From contig BDDD01000998.1 in the NCBI GenBank assembly GCA_001972305.1, positions 303,462 to 367,461 of the forward strand: 64,000 nt of DNA, given 5' to 3'. The notes beneath the pieces are model-generated. The model was not told the origin of the DNA. It did not search any database and saw nothing but the letters and a program-made list of their open reading frames with translations. Below are positions 34,698-45,736 of the stretch, one piece after another; within the stretch, counting starts at the first letter, position 1, and each line of letters begins with the position of its first letter. This DNA is from Cephalotus follicularis (lineage: Eukaryota > Streptophyta > Magnoliopsida > Oxalidales > Cephalotaceae). The translations under genes were made by a program, and so were the position numbers.

Positions 34698-34709
34698 TGG
34701 TATCAGAAA
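34698..34709 (+). other. Primer-binding site, copy B-1
   Basis: TGGTATCAGAAA lies 5 bp after LTR B1. The first nine bases match the initiator-Met-tRNA type site. Confidence 0.8.
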
Positions 34710-34884
34710 ATAGATTTTGTTTCCTTAGAGGACCTAACTAGGTTTGACCTGTGAGATTGGGTAGACACTGGGTTAGGCTATTCCGCTATGATCTTATGAT
34801 ATGTTTTGTGTTTTGATTTTTGATTTTTGTGTTGTTTCATGTTTTGATTGCCTTTTCGTATATGTTTTGAGTGCCTTTTCGTCT

Positions 34885-35787
34885 ATGGAAGAGTTAATGC
34901 CTCAGGCAGTCGCTCAGGAGGTACGTTGTGTGATGGGTAAGCAGAATCAGGAACAAGGCCATAGGGAGCCAGTTGCTGAGGAGGATGCTCCAGCTGATAT
35001 TCAGTTGGGAAGAGAAGCTAGGGATAGGACCGACACACCTGCTTATACCTGGCTTGAGCGGTTCTAGAAGCAGAGACCGTAGTCTTTCAGCTCAGCCATA
35101 ACCCTTGTGGAGGTTGAGCACTGGATTGCTCATAGGGACAAGATTTTCGATGTGGTTGGTTGTAGTGACGAGCAAAAGGATAAGTTAGCTGCTTACAAGC
35201 TTGAGGGTTACGCTCAGAAATGGTGGAAGCCTCTGGGTTTGGCTAAGGGTGCTAACTATGTGGAGACTTTGACTTGGTCGGAGTTTTACGAAGACTTCTA
35301 TCAGCAGTATTTTCCCGCTGCTGATAAGTAGGCTTATGCCAGGGAGTTCATAAATACAAGACAGAAGGATGGAGAGTCAGTCACGGAGTTTCTAACCCGT
35401 TTCAGTAGGCCTGCGTGTTTTGCTGGGTTCACGGCGGGGACATCGCTGGAGCAGGCTGAGAAGTTCAAGTGGATGTTGCACTATCAGCTTAGGGGTAAGC
35501 TGATTAACACTACGTTTGCTGATGTCTCTGAAGTGGAAAATGCAGCAAAGAACATAGAACTAGATAGGCTAGATTTCCAGGCAGCTCATCAGGAAAGTGT
35601 CAAGAAGATAAGCAGAGGAGATTCTCAGGGGCAAGGTTCTGGACAGAATACTAAGAATAGAAACAGCAAGCGAAGAAGGAGGAATGATAACCGGGGACAA
35701 CAATAGCCCAATAATGATCAGAGGCAGACATAGGGAGCTACGGATGTTCAGATTTCCAAGTGTGATGTTTGCGGCAGACAGCATCCA
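34885..35787 (+). pseudogene. Copy B-1 gag
   Basis: This is the Gag of a Tekay-like Ty3/Gypsy element. The gag domain is clear: 'VEHWIAHRDKIFDVVGCSDEQKDKLAAYKLEGYAQKWWKPL', 'LTWSEFYEDFYQQYFPAADK', 'EFINTRQKDGESVTEFLTRFSRPACFAGF', then a basic Lys/Arg/Gly-rich stretch. In copy B-2 Gag starts with MVRTRN at 41211; here the ~70 bp coding for that N-terminus are deleted and the first in-frame Met (34885) is the internal MEEL. Five in-frame stops occur (near 35065, 35080, 35331, 35704 and 35731), several CAG-to-TAG or CGG-to-TAG relative to B-2. There are almost no frameshifts, so point mutation rather than indels disabled this gene. Pol follows in the same frame. Confidence 0.92.
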
Positions 35788-36990
35788 GTGGGAGTGTGCT
35801 ACAAGGCTATTGGGGCCTGTTTTTTATGTGGTCATAAATTGCATTTCGTGAAGGATTGTCCTTATCCTCGTGCGAAGGAAATGAGGGGGAACAATGCAGA
35901 TCATGGACAACGCAATGTGAGAGTTTATGTTTTTGCTATCAGGACTCAGCAGGCTGTTAATGCACCAGGTACTGTTTCGGGCTTTATTTCTTTTGATAAC
36001 CGTAGGGCTTATGTTTTATATGATACTGGATCGACCCACTCGGTAGTAGCGAGGTCTTTTGTTCGGCATCTTGGGATGTCTTCACAATTGCTTGATCAGG
36101 CTTTTGTTATTTTGACCCCTACGGGTACATCTGTTGTGATATCTGAGTGTTTTTATGTTTGCCCTCTTGTTTTCAATGATCGGATTCGTGATGCGAATCT
36201 TCTTCCTATGGATATGTATGACTTCGATATAATTTTGGGTATGAACTGGATGGATCGTCATCGGGCTACGATTGATTGCTATGCTCAGAGGGTTCTGTTT
36301 TACGATGTGAATAGACCTGATTTTATTTATCAAGGTTCACAGCCGAGAAAATATGTGAAGGTTATATCTGCTTTGAAGGCAAGGAAGTTGGTACCTAAGG
36401 GCGCTGATGGTTTCTTAGCTGTTGTGAAGTATGTCTCTAAGGTAGAGCCTCGCCTTGAAGACTATCTTGTGGTTAGAGAATTTTCTGATCTTTTTCCGGA
36501 GGAGTTACAGGGTTTGCCACCGCAACGGGAAGTGGAGTTTACCATTGAACTCATTCCTGGAGCGGCACCTTTATCTAAGGCAGCTTATAGGATGGCACCG
36601 TTGGAACTACAAGAGTTGAAAGAGCAGATGCAAGAGCTGTTGGATCGGGGTTTCATTCGGCCTAGTGTTTCATCATGGGGTGCTTCGGTTCTTTTTGTGA
36701 AGAAGAAAGACAGGTCTATAAGGCTATTCATAGAGTACAGAGAGTTCAATCGGATTACCATTCAGAATAAATACCCTTTGCCTAGGATTGATGACTTGTT
36801 TGATCAACTCCACGGTGCTCGGTATTTCTCTAAGATCGATTTGAGATCAGGATATCATCAGCTTCGTATAAAGGATGAAGATGTGCCTAAAACTGCTTTC
36901 CGTACTCGGTATGAGCATTATGAGTTTCTGGTGATGCCGTTCGGACTCACTAATTCACCGACAGTATCTGTGTGGATCCTGCTAAAGTAG
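35788..36990 (+). pseudogene. Copy B-1 zinc knuckle, protease and RT with catalytic deletion
   Basis: A 400-codon open frame holds a knuckle ([16 protein letters not shown], near 35818-35863), the protease active site ([14 protein letters not shown], with an intact DTG), its '[18 protein letters not shown]' motif, and RT: '[54 protein letters not shown]', '[13 protein letters not shown]', '[18 protein letters not shown]'. At about 36966 the frame jumps to the sequence that normally lies after the FIDD motif (matching 43588 in B-2). The missing part of about 230 bp includes both catalytic aspartates, so this RT cannot be active. The jump also shifts the frame by one, ending the open frame at 36990. 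Confidence 0.93.
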
Positions 36991-37619
36991 AGGCTATTAT
37001 TACTAAATGGCTGAGACCTACCACAGTGACGGAGGTTAAGAGCTTCATGGGTTTAGCTGGATAATATAGACGGTTTGTGGAAGGCTTTTCCTCTATAGCC
37101 TTACCACTAACTCGGCTTATGAGAAAGGGAGCTAAGTTTGAATGGAATGAAGAGCGAGAAGCAAACTTCAAGAAACTGAAGAATGGTCTTGTGTCGGCAC
37201 CAATTCTTCGTTTACCATCTGGGTCTGGTGGATAGCAGATATACAGCGATGCTTCTAAGAAGGGTTTGGGGTGTGTTTTGATGCAACATGGTCATGTGAT
37301 AGCTTATGCTTCAAGACAGTTGAAACGTTATGAAGTAAACTATCCTACACATGATCTCAAGTTGGCAGCAGTGGTGTTTGCGTTGAAGATCTAGAGGCAC
37401 TACTTGTACGGAGAAACTTGTGACGTCTTTACCGATCATATGAGTCTCAAGTATATCTTTAAGCATAAAGAGTTGAACATGCGTCAGAGAAGGTGGTTGG
37501 AGCTTCTGAAAGACTATGATCTGAATATTCAGTACCATCCTGGTAAAGCGAACGTGGTAGCTGATGCTCTTAGTCGGAAGAGTTCTGGGAGGGTAGTGGC
37601 TTTTCTTACTCAGTCGTAG
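36966..37619 (+). pseudogene. Copy B-1 RNase H
   Basis: After the RT deletion a second frame continues: '[56 protein letters not shown]', stop, '[52 protein letters not shown]', stop, '[63 protein letters not shown]'. RNase H degrades RNA in the RNA-DNA hybrid. The Asp of YSDAS and the later Asp residues are kept, but the Glu of DLEL reads K. Stops include TGG-to-TAG near 37392 and CAG-to-TAG at 37617. Confidence 0.92.
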
Positions 37620-39062
37620 TTGATAGCTGATATGGAGCGGATGGATTTACATCTGTATGTTCGGGGTTCTGAATGTTGTGTTGCTGCATTGAATGTAGAG
37701 CCTACTATTATATCTCAGATTAAGACAGCACAGAGTGATGATGGTGAGCTTTGGGCCTTAGTCCAGAATGTTGAAAAGGGTAAGCAATCAGAGTTCCGTA
37801 TAAATGAGCATGGTATGATATGGTTGGGTAGTCGGTTGTGTCCTCCGACAGATTCTTCTATCAGAGATGTTGTTTTGTCAGAGGCACACAGTTCTCCATT
37901 TTCTATACATTCGGATTCTACAAAAATGTATAGAGACTTGAAGAAGAACATCTGGTGGAATGCAATGAAAAATGATGTATCGGAGTATGTTGGAAGGTGT
38001 TTGATCTGTCAACAGGTAAAGATTGTGCACCAGCGTGCTAGTGGTTTGTTACAGCCCTTGGAAGTTCCAGTATGGAAATGGGAGAGCATATTGATGGACT
38101 TTGTTATGGGTTTGCCGAGAACTTTCAGAGGGAACGATGCTATCCGGGTTGTAGTGGATTGATTGTCTACATTTGCTCACTTCTTGGCTATCCGAGAGGA
38201 TATCGCTGTGGATCGTTTGGCTGAGGTGTTTCAGCAGGAGATAGTGAGACTCCATGGGACTCTGGTATCCATTGTTTCGGATAGGGATCCTCATTTCACT
38301 TCGCGGTTTTGGAAAGGGTTTCGGAAAGCTTGGGGTACTAGGCTCAGTTACAGTACAGCTTTCCATCCATAGACAGATGGGTAGACTGAGAGGACCATCC
38401 AGACCATAGAGGATATGTGGAGGTCTTGTGCGTTGGAGTGGACTGGGAACTGGGACGAGTATTTGAGTTTGGTGGAGTTTGCCTACAATAACAGTTGGCA
38501 CGCTACTATTGGTATGGCTCCGTTTGAAGCTCTTTATGGGAGGGAGTGTCGAGCTCCGACAAGTTGGGATGACTTTGGAGAGCGAGTTATCGAGGGACCC
38601 GAGCTACTGCAGATCACTATGGAGAAAGTGGGAATAGCAAGGGATAGATTGAAAACAGCTCAATCTCGACAGAAGACTTATACGGACAGACATAGGAGGG
38701 ACTTGGTGTTCAAGGTAGGTGAACATGTGTTCTTAGAAGTTTCACCTTGGAAAGGAGTCTGACATTTTGGGCGGAAGGGAAAGTTAAGTCCCCGGTATAA
38801 TGGACCTTTTGAAGTTTTGGAGAAGGTAGGCATGGTTGCTTATCATTTAGCTTTGCCTTCGCAGTTAGCACATGTCCATAACGTGTTCCACGTGTCTTTA
38901 CTGAGAAGTTATCAGTATCATCCATTGCATGTGGTTCACTATCAGTTGGACAGCATACGGGAGGACCTATCTTGTGACGAGGAGGGCGAGGCTATTGTGG
39001 ATCGACAGGAACGAGTGACACGTAGCAAGACCGTTCCTTTTGTGAAAGTTCTGTGGAGGAAT
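37620..39062 (+). pseudogene. Copy B-1 integrase, chromodomain truncated
   Basis: In the same frame as RNase H: HHCC finger ('AHSSPFSIHSDSTKMYRDL...RCLICQQVK', near 37880-38020), catalytic core ('WKWESILMDFVMGLPRTFRGNDAIRVVVD', 'VSIVSDRDPHFTSRFWKGF', 'TDG', stop, 'TERTIQT') with both Asp and the Glu of the DD(35)E triad visible, then the C-terminal domain and 'CDEEGEAIVDRQERVTRSKTVPFVKVLWRN'. At 39062 the chromodomain breaks off and the sequence runs into the middle of LTR B2. Stops near 38161, 38370, 38382 and 38759 are mostly CAG/CGA-to-TAG/TGA. The region from 38415 reads as a 115-codon open frame after a small slip. Confidence 0.92.
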
Positions 39063-39449
39063 TGATGAATTGTTTCACATTGTTGTTGGTTTTCTTATGC
39101 ATATAGGCTGTTAGAGTTGTGATTCCAGCCACTTAAATCTATGTCATAGTTTATGGACCAATTGATCAGTTCTTGGCATCTTTTTATGTTGTAATCTAAT
39201 CTCAGAAATTGAATGTGACTTTGAACCGTAGATTGGTTTGTTATATGTAGGTTTAGTTAAGATTCCACTTGGTCTCTTTTCTCGTATTTAGTCACTAGTC
39301 ACATGGTAATGTCAATTCTATGTTTTAACACTGTATAAATGTCATATAATGTCACATGCATATGCTCATGGGACTCTGGTATATAATTATACATGTTTAG
39401 GCAAGTTTTTGAATTGAAAAATGTCAAGTTCTGTTGTTCTGTCGTCCAG

Positions 39450-39661
39450 AACAGTCGCTTGTTCTTGTGGACAGTCGGCTGGTTTGGTTGTGTAGTCAGC
39501 TGTCTTAAGAAAATAGTCGCTGTTTTGTGTTGCGTAGCTGACTTGACCTCTGGCACAGTCGACTGCCTGTAAGTTTGGTTTGAGTAGTCGGTTGACCCTT
39601 ATGAGTATCCGACTGCCAAGCTTCAGACTGTCGACTAGAGCTATGTAACAGTTAGCTGTTT
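39450..39661. repeat. CAGTCGACTG palindrome array in LTR B2
   Basis: About ten diverged motifs (CAGTCGCTTG, CAGTCGGCTG, CAGTCGACTG, TAGTCGGTTG and others) occupy the place of the array in B1 and B3, with steps close to 21 bp and some single-base losses. Confidence 0.82.
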
Positions 39662-40193
39662 TGCTCAGAAAATTCCTATTTTCAACTGTTTTTATCTGTT
39701 TGTTCGTCGAATCAATCCGAGTCTTTTCTAGACACTGTAGGAATCTGTTTTATGTTTCTTAGACCCTTATATGAATAGTTTTGTGTCTTTTAGATTGTTG
39801 TGCTTCAAAGGGTAGTTTGAGTTAACAATCTTTCCGTAAGTTCTTTTGTGAACGCAAAAAGGTACGAATTTCTATCGCTCTTTGGCTATCTGGTTTTTAT
39901 CGAACTAAAATCAGTTTTAGGCTATGTTTCTTCGTTTTATGGACTTGGTTATGTTTTATGGTATGTTTCGAAAATAAAGTCGGGTTTTGACATTTTATGA
40001 ATTTAAATGTATCTGACTTTATGATACGTTACGAATGATAATCTCTTTATATCCAAAAAAAATGAGTTGATGTTTTGACTATGAAATGTAGGTTATGATA
40101 TCATTGGTGAACAATTTTCAAATATGTTTTGAGAAAGCATTGTGTTTTTAAAGTGATGTTTTCGAAATGATTGAATACCTAATATTGTACCCA

Positions 40194-40352
40194 CCTATGG
40201 GGCGTACCATACGCATGTCGTAGGCCTGGCACGGGGACATGACACTTCCGTAGTGGTGTGATTAGTCTACGGCGTCTCTCAATATTATGAATAAATCTCA
40301 TAAGGTGGATTAATGGATCCACTATGTATGATAGAGACGTATGAATCGATTC
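40194..40352 (+). ncRNA. Conserved hairpin block in LTR B2
   Basis: CCTATGG (40194-40200) with CCATACG (40207-40213, one mismatch), CATGTC/GACATG, CCGTAG (40248-40253) with CTACGG (40267-40272, perfect), and GAATCGATTC (40343-40352). Confidence 0.5.
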
Positions 40353-41046
40353 TAGTATATGGATATGTGATATGAAATGATATGTGAGAATTGGCTTGTG
40401 TAGTTCCATACACTTCAATTCTAATGGGCATGTGGAATTAACGCCTCCCTTGCCAATCTATGTTATGAAAAATGATATGATATGGGGCTCAGTATGACTT
40501 TATCAATCATGAAATGATGTTTTTGAAATGTTTTGTAAATGTTTCGAATTATATGAAATTGGTCTTTTCTGGAAATTCGGATATGATTTCAAAGAATGTT
40601 TAAGCTCTTTTAATTGCTTAAGATTTTCTGGTACGCGTTTTATTGACATCTTACTGCTTTTAAATTCATCGTTCACTACTTTTACCTTCTTTATCCGTAC
40701 TGAGGTTTGCTCAACCGCGTTTTTGTTTTCCATGCGGCAGGTTATCAGGAGCAGTGGGGGAATGCGTGAATGAGAGTTGGCCACCTTTATGTCGAGGATC
40801 CTTAAGAGTGTGATTCCTATATGTGTCTTCTGTTATAGTGGTTATGAACAATATGTTATTTTGGTTTATGTGTCAATATTTGACTTTTGAAATATGTTAA
40901 GTTTCAAGTTTGGAACAGTTTTTCAGTTATGCTATGACCGCCACATTTTCGGCTAATAAAGTTATGTTTATGTTCTGTTATGTTATGCCATAGGTTCTGT
41001 ATTATGACCTGTGACGACTCCCGCCATCCGGGGGTGTTAGAGATTA

Positions 41047-41058
41047 TGGTATCAGATA
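41047..41058 (+). other. Primer-binding site, copy B-2
   Basis: TGGTATCAGATA lies 5 bp after the LTR B2 end. Confidence 0.82.
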
Positions 41059-41210
41059 ATAGGTTTTGTTTCCTTAGAGGACCTAACTAGGTTTGACCTG
41101 TGAGATTAGGTGCACACTGGGTTAGGCTATTCCGCTATGATCTTATGATATGTTTTCTGTTTCGGTTTTTCTTCTTTGTGTTGTTTCATGTTTTGAGCGC
41201 CTTTTCGTAG

Positions 41211-42170
41211 ATGGTACGTACAAGGAACGCTGCTCAGAGGGCTGCACCCGTTGAGGCTCAAGAAGTCAGAAATGAGCCGTATATGGAAGAGTTAGTGCGT
41301 CAGGCAGTCACTCAGGAGGTATGTTGTGTGATGGGTCAGCAGAATCAGGAACAAGGCTGTAGAGGGCCTGTTGCTGAGGAGGATGCTCCACCTGATGTTC
41401 AGTTGGGAAGTGAAGCTGGGGACACGACTGACACACCTGCTTATATCTGGCTTAAGCAGTTCCAGAAGCAGAGACCGCAGTCTTTCAGCTCAGCCGTGAC
41501 TCTTGTGGAGGTTGAGCACTGGATTGCTCATATGGACAAGATTTTCGATGTGCTGGGTTGTAGTGACGAGCAGATGGTTAAGTTACCTGCTTACAAACTT
41601 GAGGTTGACGCTCAAAAATGGTGGAAGGCTCTGGGTTTGGCTAAGGGTGGTAACTATGTGGAGACTTTGACTTGGTCAGAGTTTTGCGAAGTCTTCTATC
41701 TGTAGTATTTTCCCGCTGCTGATAAGGAGGCTTATATCAGGGAGTTCATAAATACAAGACAGAGGGATGAAGAGTCAGTCACGGAGTTTCTGACAAGTTT
41801 CACTAGGCTTGCTGGGTTTGCTGGGTCCGCGGCGAGGACAGCACTGGAGCAGGCTGAGAAGTTCAAGTAGAAGTTACACTATCAGCTTACGGGTAAGCTG
41901 ATTAACACCAGGTTTATTGATGTCTCTGAAGTGGCAAATGCAACAAAGAACATAGAACTGGAGAGGCTAGATTTCCAGGCAGCTCCTCAGGAAAGTGACA
42001 AGAAGAGAAACAGAGGAGATTCTCAGGGGCAAGGTTCTGGACATAATAGTAAGAATAGAAATTACAAGCGAGGAAGGAGGAATGATAACCGGGGATAGCA
42101 ACAACCCAGTAATGATTAGAGGCTGACACGGGGAGCTGCGGATGTTCAGATTTACAAGTGTGATGTTTGC
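41211..42170 (+). pseudogene. Copy B-2 gag
   Basis: Gag starts at 41211 (MVRTRN), about 150 bp after the primer site, and is open for 164 codons: an acidic Gln-rich N-terminus, then 'VEHWIAHMDKIFDVLGCSDEQMVKLPAYKLEVDAQKWWKALGL' and 'TLTWSEFCEVFYL', where a stop replaces Gln (CAG to TAG, near 41703). It continues in the same frame ('YFPAADKEAYIREFINTRQRDEESVTEFLTSFTRLAGF', stop near 41868, basic tail) with further stops near 42097 and 42118. This is the best-preserved Gag N-terminus of the family and defines its start. Gag and pol share one frame, as is usual for Tekay elements. Confidence 0.93.
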
Positions 42171-43545
42171 GGCAGACAGTATCCAGTGGGATTGTGCTAC
42201 AAAGCTATTGGGGCCTGTTTTGTATTTTGTCAGAAAGGGCATTTCGTGAAGGATTGTCCTGATCCTCGTGCGAAGGAAATGAGGGGGAACAATGCAGATC
42301 ATGGACAACGCAATGTGAGAGGTCGTGTTTTTTCCATCATGACTCAGCAGGCTATTAATGCACCAGGTACTGTTTCGGGCTTTATTTCTATTGGTAACCA
42401 TAGGGCTTATGTTTGAGATGATACTGGATCGACCCACTCGGTTGTAGCGAGGTCTTTTGTTCGGTATCATGGGATGTCTTCACAATTGCTTGATCCAGCT
42501 TTGGTTTTTTCGACCCATATGGGTACATTTGTTATGATATTTGAGTGTTTTTATGTTTGCCCTCTTGTTTTCGATGATCGGATTCGTGATGCGGATCTTC
42601 TTCCTATTGATATGTATGACTTCGATATGATTCTGGGTATGAATTGATTGGATCGTCTTCGGGTTACGATTTATTTCTATTCTTGGAGGGTTCTGTTTGG
42701 GGATGTGAATAGACCTGGTTTTATTTATCAGGGTTCATAGCCGAGAAAAGAAGTGAAGGTTATATCTGCTTTGAAGGTTAGGAAGTTGGTGGCTAAGGGC
42801 TCTGAAGGTTTCTTAGCTGTTGTGAAGGATGTCTCTAAGGTCGAGCCTCGCCTTGAAGACTATCTTGTGGTTAGAGAATTTTCTGATGTGTTTCCGGAGG
42901 AGTTATTGGGTTTGCCACCACAACGGGAAGTGGAGTTTACCATTGACCTCATTCCTAGAGCGGCACCTTTATCTAAGGCAGCTTACAGGATGGCACTGTT
43001 GGAACTGCAAGAGATGAAAGAGCAGTTGCAAGAGCTGTTGGATCGGGGTTTCATTCGGCCTAGTGTTTCATCGTGGGGTGCTCCGGTTCTTTTTGTGAAG
43101 AAGAAAGACGGGTCTATGAGGCCAAGCATAGACTACAGAGAGTTGAATCGGATTACCATTCGGAATAAATACCCATTGCCTAAGATTGATGACTTGTTTG
43201 ATCAACTCCAAGGTGCTCGGTATTTCTTTAAGATCGTTTTGAGATCGGGATATCAACATCTTCGTATAAAGGATGAAGATGTACCTAAAACTGCTTTCCG
43301 TACTCGGTATGGGCATTATGAGTTTCTGATGATGCCGTTCGAACTCACTAATGCACTGGCAGTTTTCATGGATCTGATGAATAGGTTATTTCACGAGTAC
43401 TTGGACCAGTTTGTGATTGTGTTCATAGATGACATTCTTGTGTATTCCAAGTCGAAGGAAGAACATGAAGAACAACTACGTATGGTTCTGGGTATTATGA
43501 CGAAGAATCAGCTATACGCGAAGTTTTCAAAGTGTGAGTAATGGT
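42171..43545 (+). pseudogene. Copy B-2 zinc knuckle, protease and RT
   Basis: The knuckle reads ACFVFCQKGHFVKDCP, so the CX2C spacing is altered to CX3C compared with B-1. The protease active site is kept as [11 protein letters not shown] after a stop near 42416, and 'MILGMN' is followed by a stop where W is expected (near 42646). From 42753 a 262-codon open frame covers RT: '[54 protein letters not shown]', '[13 protein letters not shown]' and '[15 protein letters not shown]'. The first catalytic Asp (IDLRS) reads V (IVLRS), while the FIDD pair, missing from B-1, is intact. The frame ends at 43541 (TAA for TTA). Confidence 0.92.
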
Positions 43546-44230
43546 TGGAACATGTGGCATTTTTGGGTCATGTGGTTATAGCTGAAGGTATCTGTGTGGA
43601 TCCCGCTGAAGTATAGGCTATTACTAAATGGTCGAGAATTACCACAGTGACGGAGGTTAGGAGCTTCTTGGGTTTAGTTGGATACTATAGACGGTTTGTG
43701 GAAGGCTTTTCCTCTATAGCCTTACCACTAATTCAGCTTATGAGAAAGGGAGTTAAGTTTGAATGGAATGAAGAGCGCGAAGCGAGCTTTGAGAAACTGA
43801 AGAATGGTCATGTGTCGGCACCGATTCTTCGTTTACCATGTGGGTCGGGTGGATACCAGATATACAGCGATGCTTCTAAGAAGGGTTTGGGGTGTGTTTT
43901 GATGCAGCACGGTCATGTGATAGCTTATGCTTCAAGATAGGTTAAACCTTATGAAGTAAACTATCATGCACATTATCTTAAGTTGGTAGTAGTGGTGTTT
44001 GCGTTGAAGATATGGAGGCACTACTTGTACGGAGAAACTTGTGACGTCTTTACCAATCATAAGAGTCTCAAGTATATCTTTACGCAGAAAGAGTTGAACA
44101 TCCGTCAGAGAAGGTGGTTGGAGCTTTTGAAAGACTATGATCTAAATATTTAGTACAATCCTGGTAAAGCGAAGATGGTAGCTGATACTCTTAGTTGAAA
44201 GAGTTCTAGGAGTGTACGGCTTTTCTTACT
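43546..44230 (+). pseudogene. Copy B-2 RNase H
   Basis: It includes the RT connection region ('EHVAFLGHVV', '[37 protein letters not shown]') and RNase H '[30 protein letters not shown]', stop, '[36 protein letters not shown]...[18 protein letters not shown]'. The catalytic Glu reads K and the Asp of TDH reads N, so the enzyme should be dead. Stops are near 43613, 43938, 44151 and 44197, and a frameshift lies between 43940 and 44240. Confidence 0.9.
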
Positions 44231-45736
44231 CAGCCGCAGTTGATAACTGATATGGAGCGGATGGATTTACATCTGTATGTTCAGGGTTCTGAAGGTTGTG
44301 TTGCTGCTTTGAATGTAGAGCCTACTATTATATCTCGGATTAAGACAGCTCAGAGTTATGATTGTGAGCTTTGCGCCTTAGTCCAGAATGTTGAAAAGGG
44401 TAAGCAATCAGAGTTACGTATGGATGAGCATGGTGTGATATGGTTGGGTAGTCGGTTGTATGTTTCGGCAGATTCTTCTATCAGAGATGATGTTTTGTCA
44501 GAGGCACACAGTTCTCCATTTTCTATACATCCGGGTTCTATGAAAATGTATAGAGACTTGAAGAAGAACTTCTAGTGGAATGGAATGAAAAAGGATGTAG
44601 CCGAGTATGTTGGGAGATGTTTGATCTGTCAGCAGGTAAAGATTGAGCACAAGCATGCTAGTGGTTTGTTACAGCCCTTGGAAGTTCTAGTATGGAAATG
44701 GGAGAGCATATCGACGCCGAGAACTTTCAGAAGGAACGATGCTATCTGGGTAGTAGTGGATCAATTGACTAAATCGGTTCACTTCTTGGCTATCCGAGAG
44801 GATTTTGCTGTGGATTGTTTGGATGAGGTGTTTCAGCAGGAGATAGTGAGACTCCATGGGACTCTGGTATCCGTTGTTTCGGATAGGGATACTCGTTTCA
44901 CTTCGCAGTTTTGGAAAGGGTTCCAGAAAGCTTGGGGTACTAGGCTCAGTTACAGTACAACTTTCCATCCACAGACAGATGGGCAGACTGAGAGGACCAT
45001 CCAGACCTTAGAGGATATGTTGAGGTCTTGTGCGTTGGAGTGGACTGGGACGAGTATTTGAGTTTGGTGGAGTTTTCCTACAATAACAGTTGGCACACTA
45101 GTATCGGTATGGCTCCGTTTGAAGCTCTTTATGGGAGGAAGTGTCGAGCTCCAACATGTTGGGATGAGGTTGAAGAGCGAGTTATCGAGGGAGCCGAGCT
45201 AGTGCAGATCACTACGGAGAATGTGGCAATAGCAAGGGAGAGATTGAAAACAGCTCAATCTCGACAGAAGAGTTATGCGGACAAATATAGGAGGGACTTG
45301 GAGTTCAAGGTAGGTGAACATGTGTGCTTAAAAGTTTCACCTTGGAAAGGAGTCCGACGTTTTGGGCTGCAGGGAAAGTTAAGTCCACGGTATATTGGAC
45401 CTTTTGAAGTTTTGGAGAAGGTAAGTGCAGTTGCTTATCGTTTAGCTTTGCCTCCGTAGTTAGCACATGTCCATAACGTGTTCCACGTGTCTTTGCTGAG
45501 AAGTTTTCAGTATCATCCCTTGCATGTGGTTCACTATCCAGTGGACAGCATACGGGAGGACCTATCTTCTAACGAGGAGGACGAGGCTATTGTGGATCGA
45601 CAGGAACGGGTGACACGTAGCAAGACCTTCCTTTTGTGAAAGTTCTGTGGAGGAATCATCCAGAATGTGAGGCCACTTGAGAACTGGAGGAGCACATTCG
45701 GGAGCGATATCCGCACTTGTTTGCTGTTCATATATG
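44231..45736 (+). pseudogene. Copy B-2 integrase with chromodomain-like tail
   Basis: The HHCC finger is present ('SPFSIHPGSMKMYRDL', 'RCLICQQVK'). An 18-bp in-frame gap near 44713, relative to B-1, removes the MDFVMG segment and with it the first catalytic Asp ('WKWESISTPRTFRRND'). The second Asp (VVSDRDTRFTSQFWKGF) and the Glu (TERTIQ) are kept. A 7-bp loss near 45050 shifts the frame ('EWTGTSI' instead of 'EWTGNWDEYL'). The C-terminal domain and the tail 'VDRQERVTRSKT', then 'KVLWRNHPECEAT', stop, 'ELEEHIRERYPHLF', reach to 45736, where LTR B3 begins. No polypurine tract is visible between tail and LTR. Confidence 0.92.

Larger units (their letters stand above)
39063..41041 (+). mobile_element. 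LTR B2, 5'-truncated
   Basis: It aligns from 'tgatgaattgtttcac' with 46466 of LTR B3, so about 730 bp of LTR start and the polypurine tract are missing. It ends GGGGGTGTTAGA (for TTACA). It sits between copies B-1 and B-2 and would serve as 3' LTR of one and 5' LTR of the other. Confidence 0.88.
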
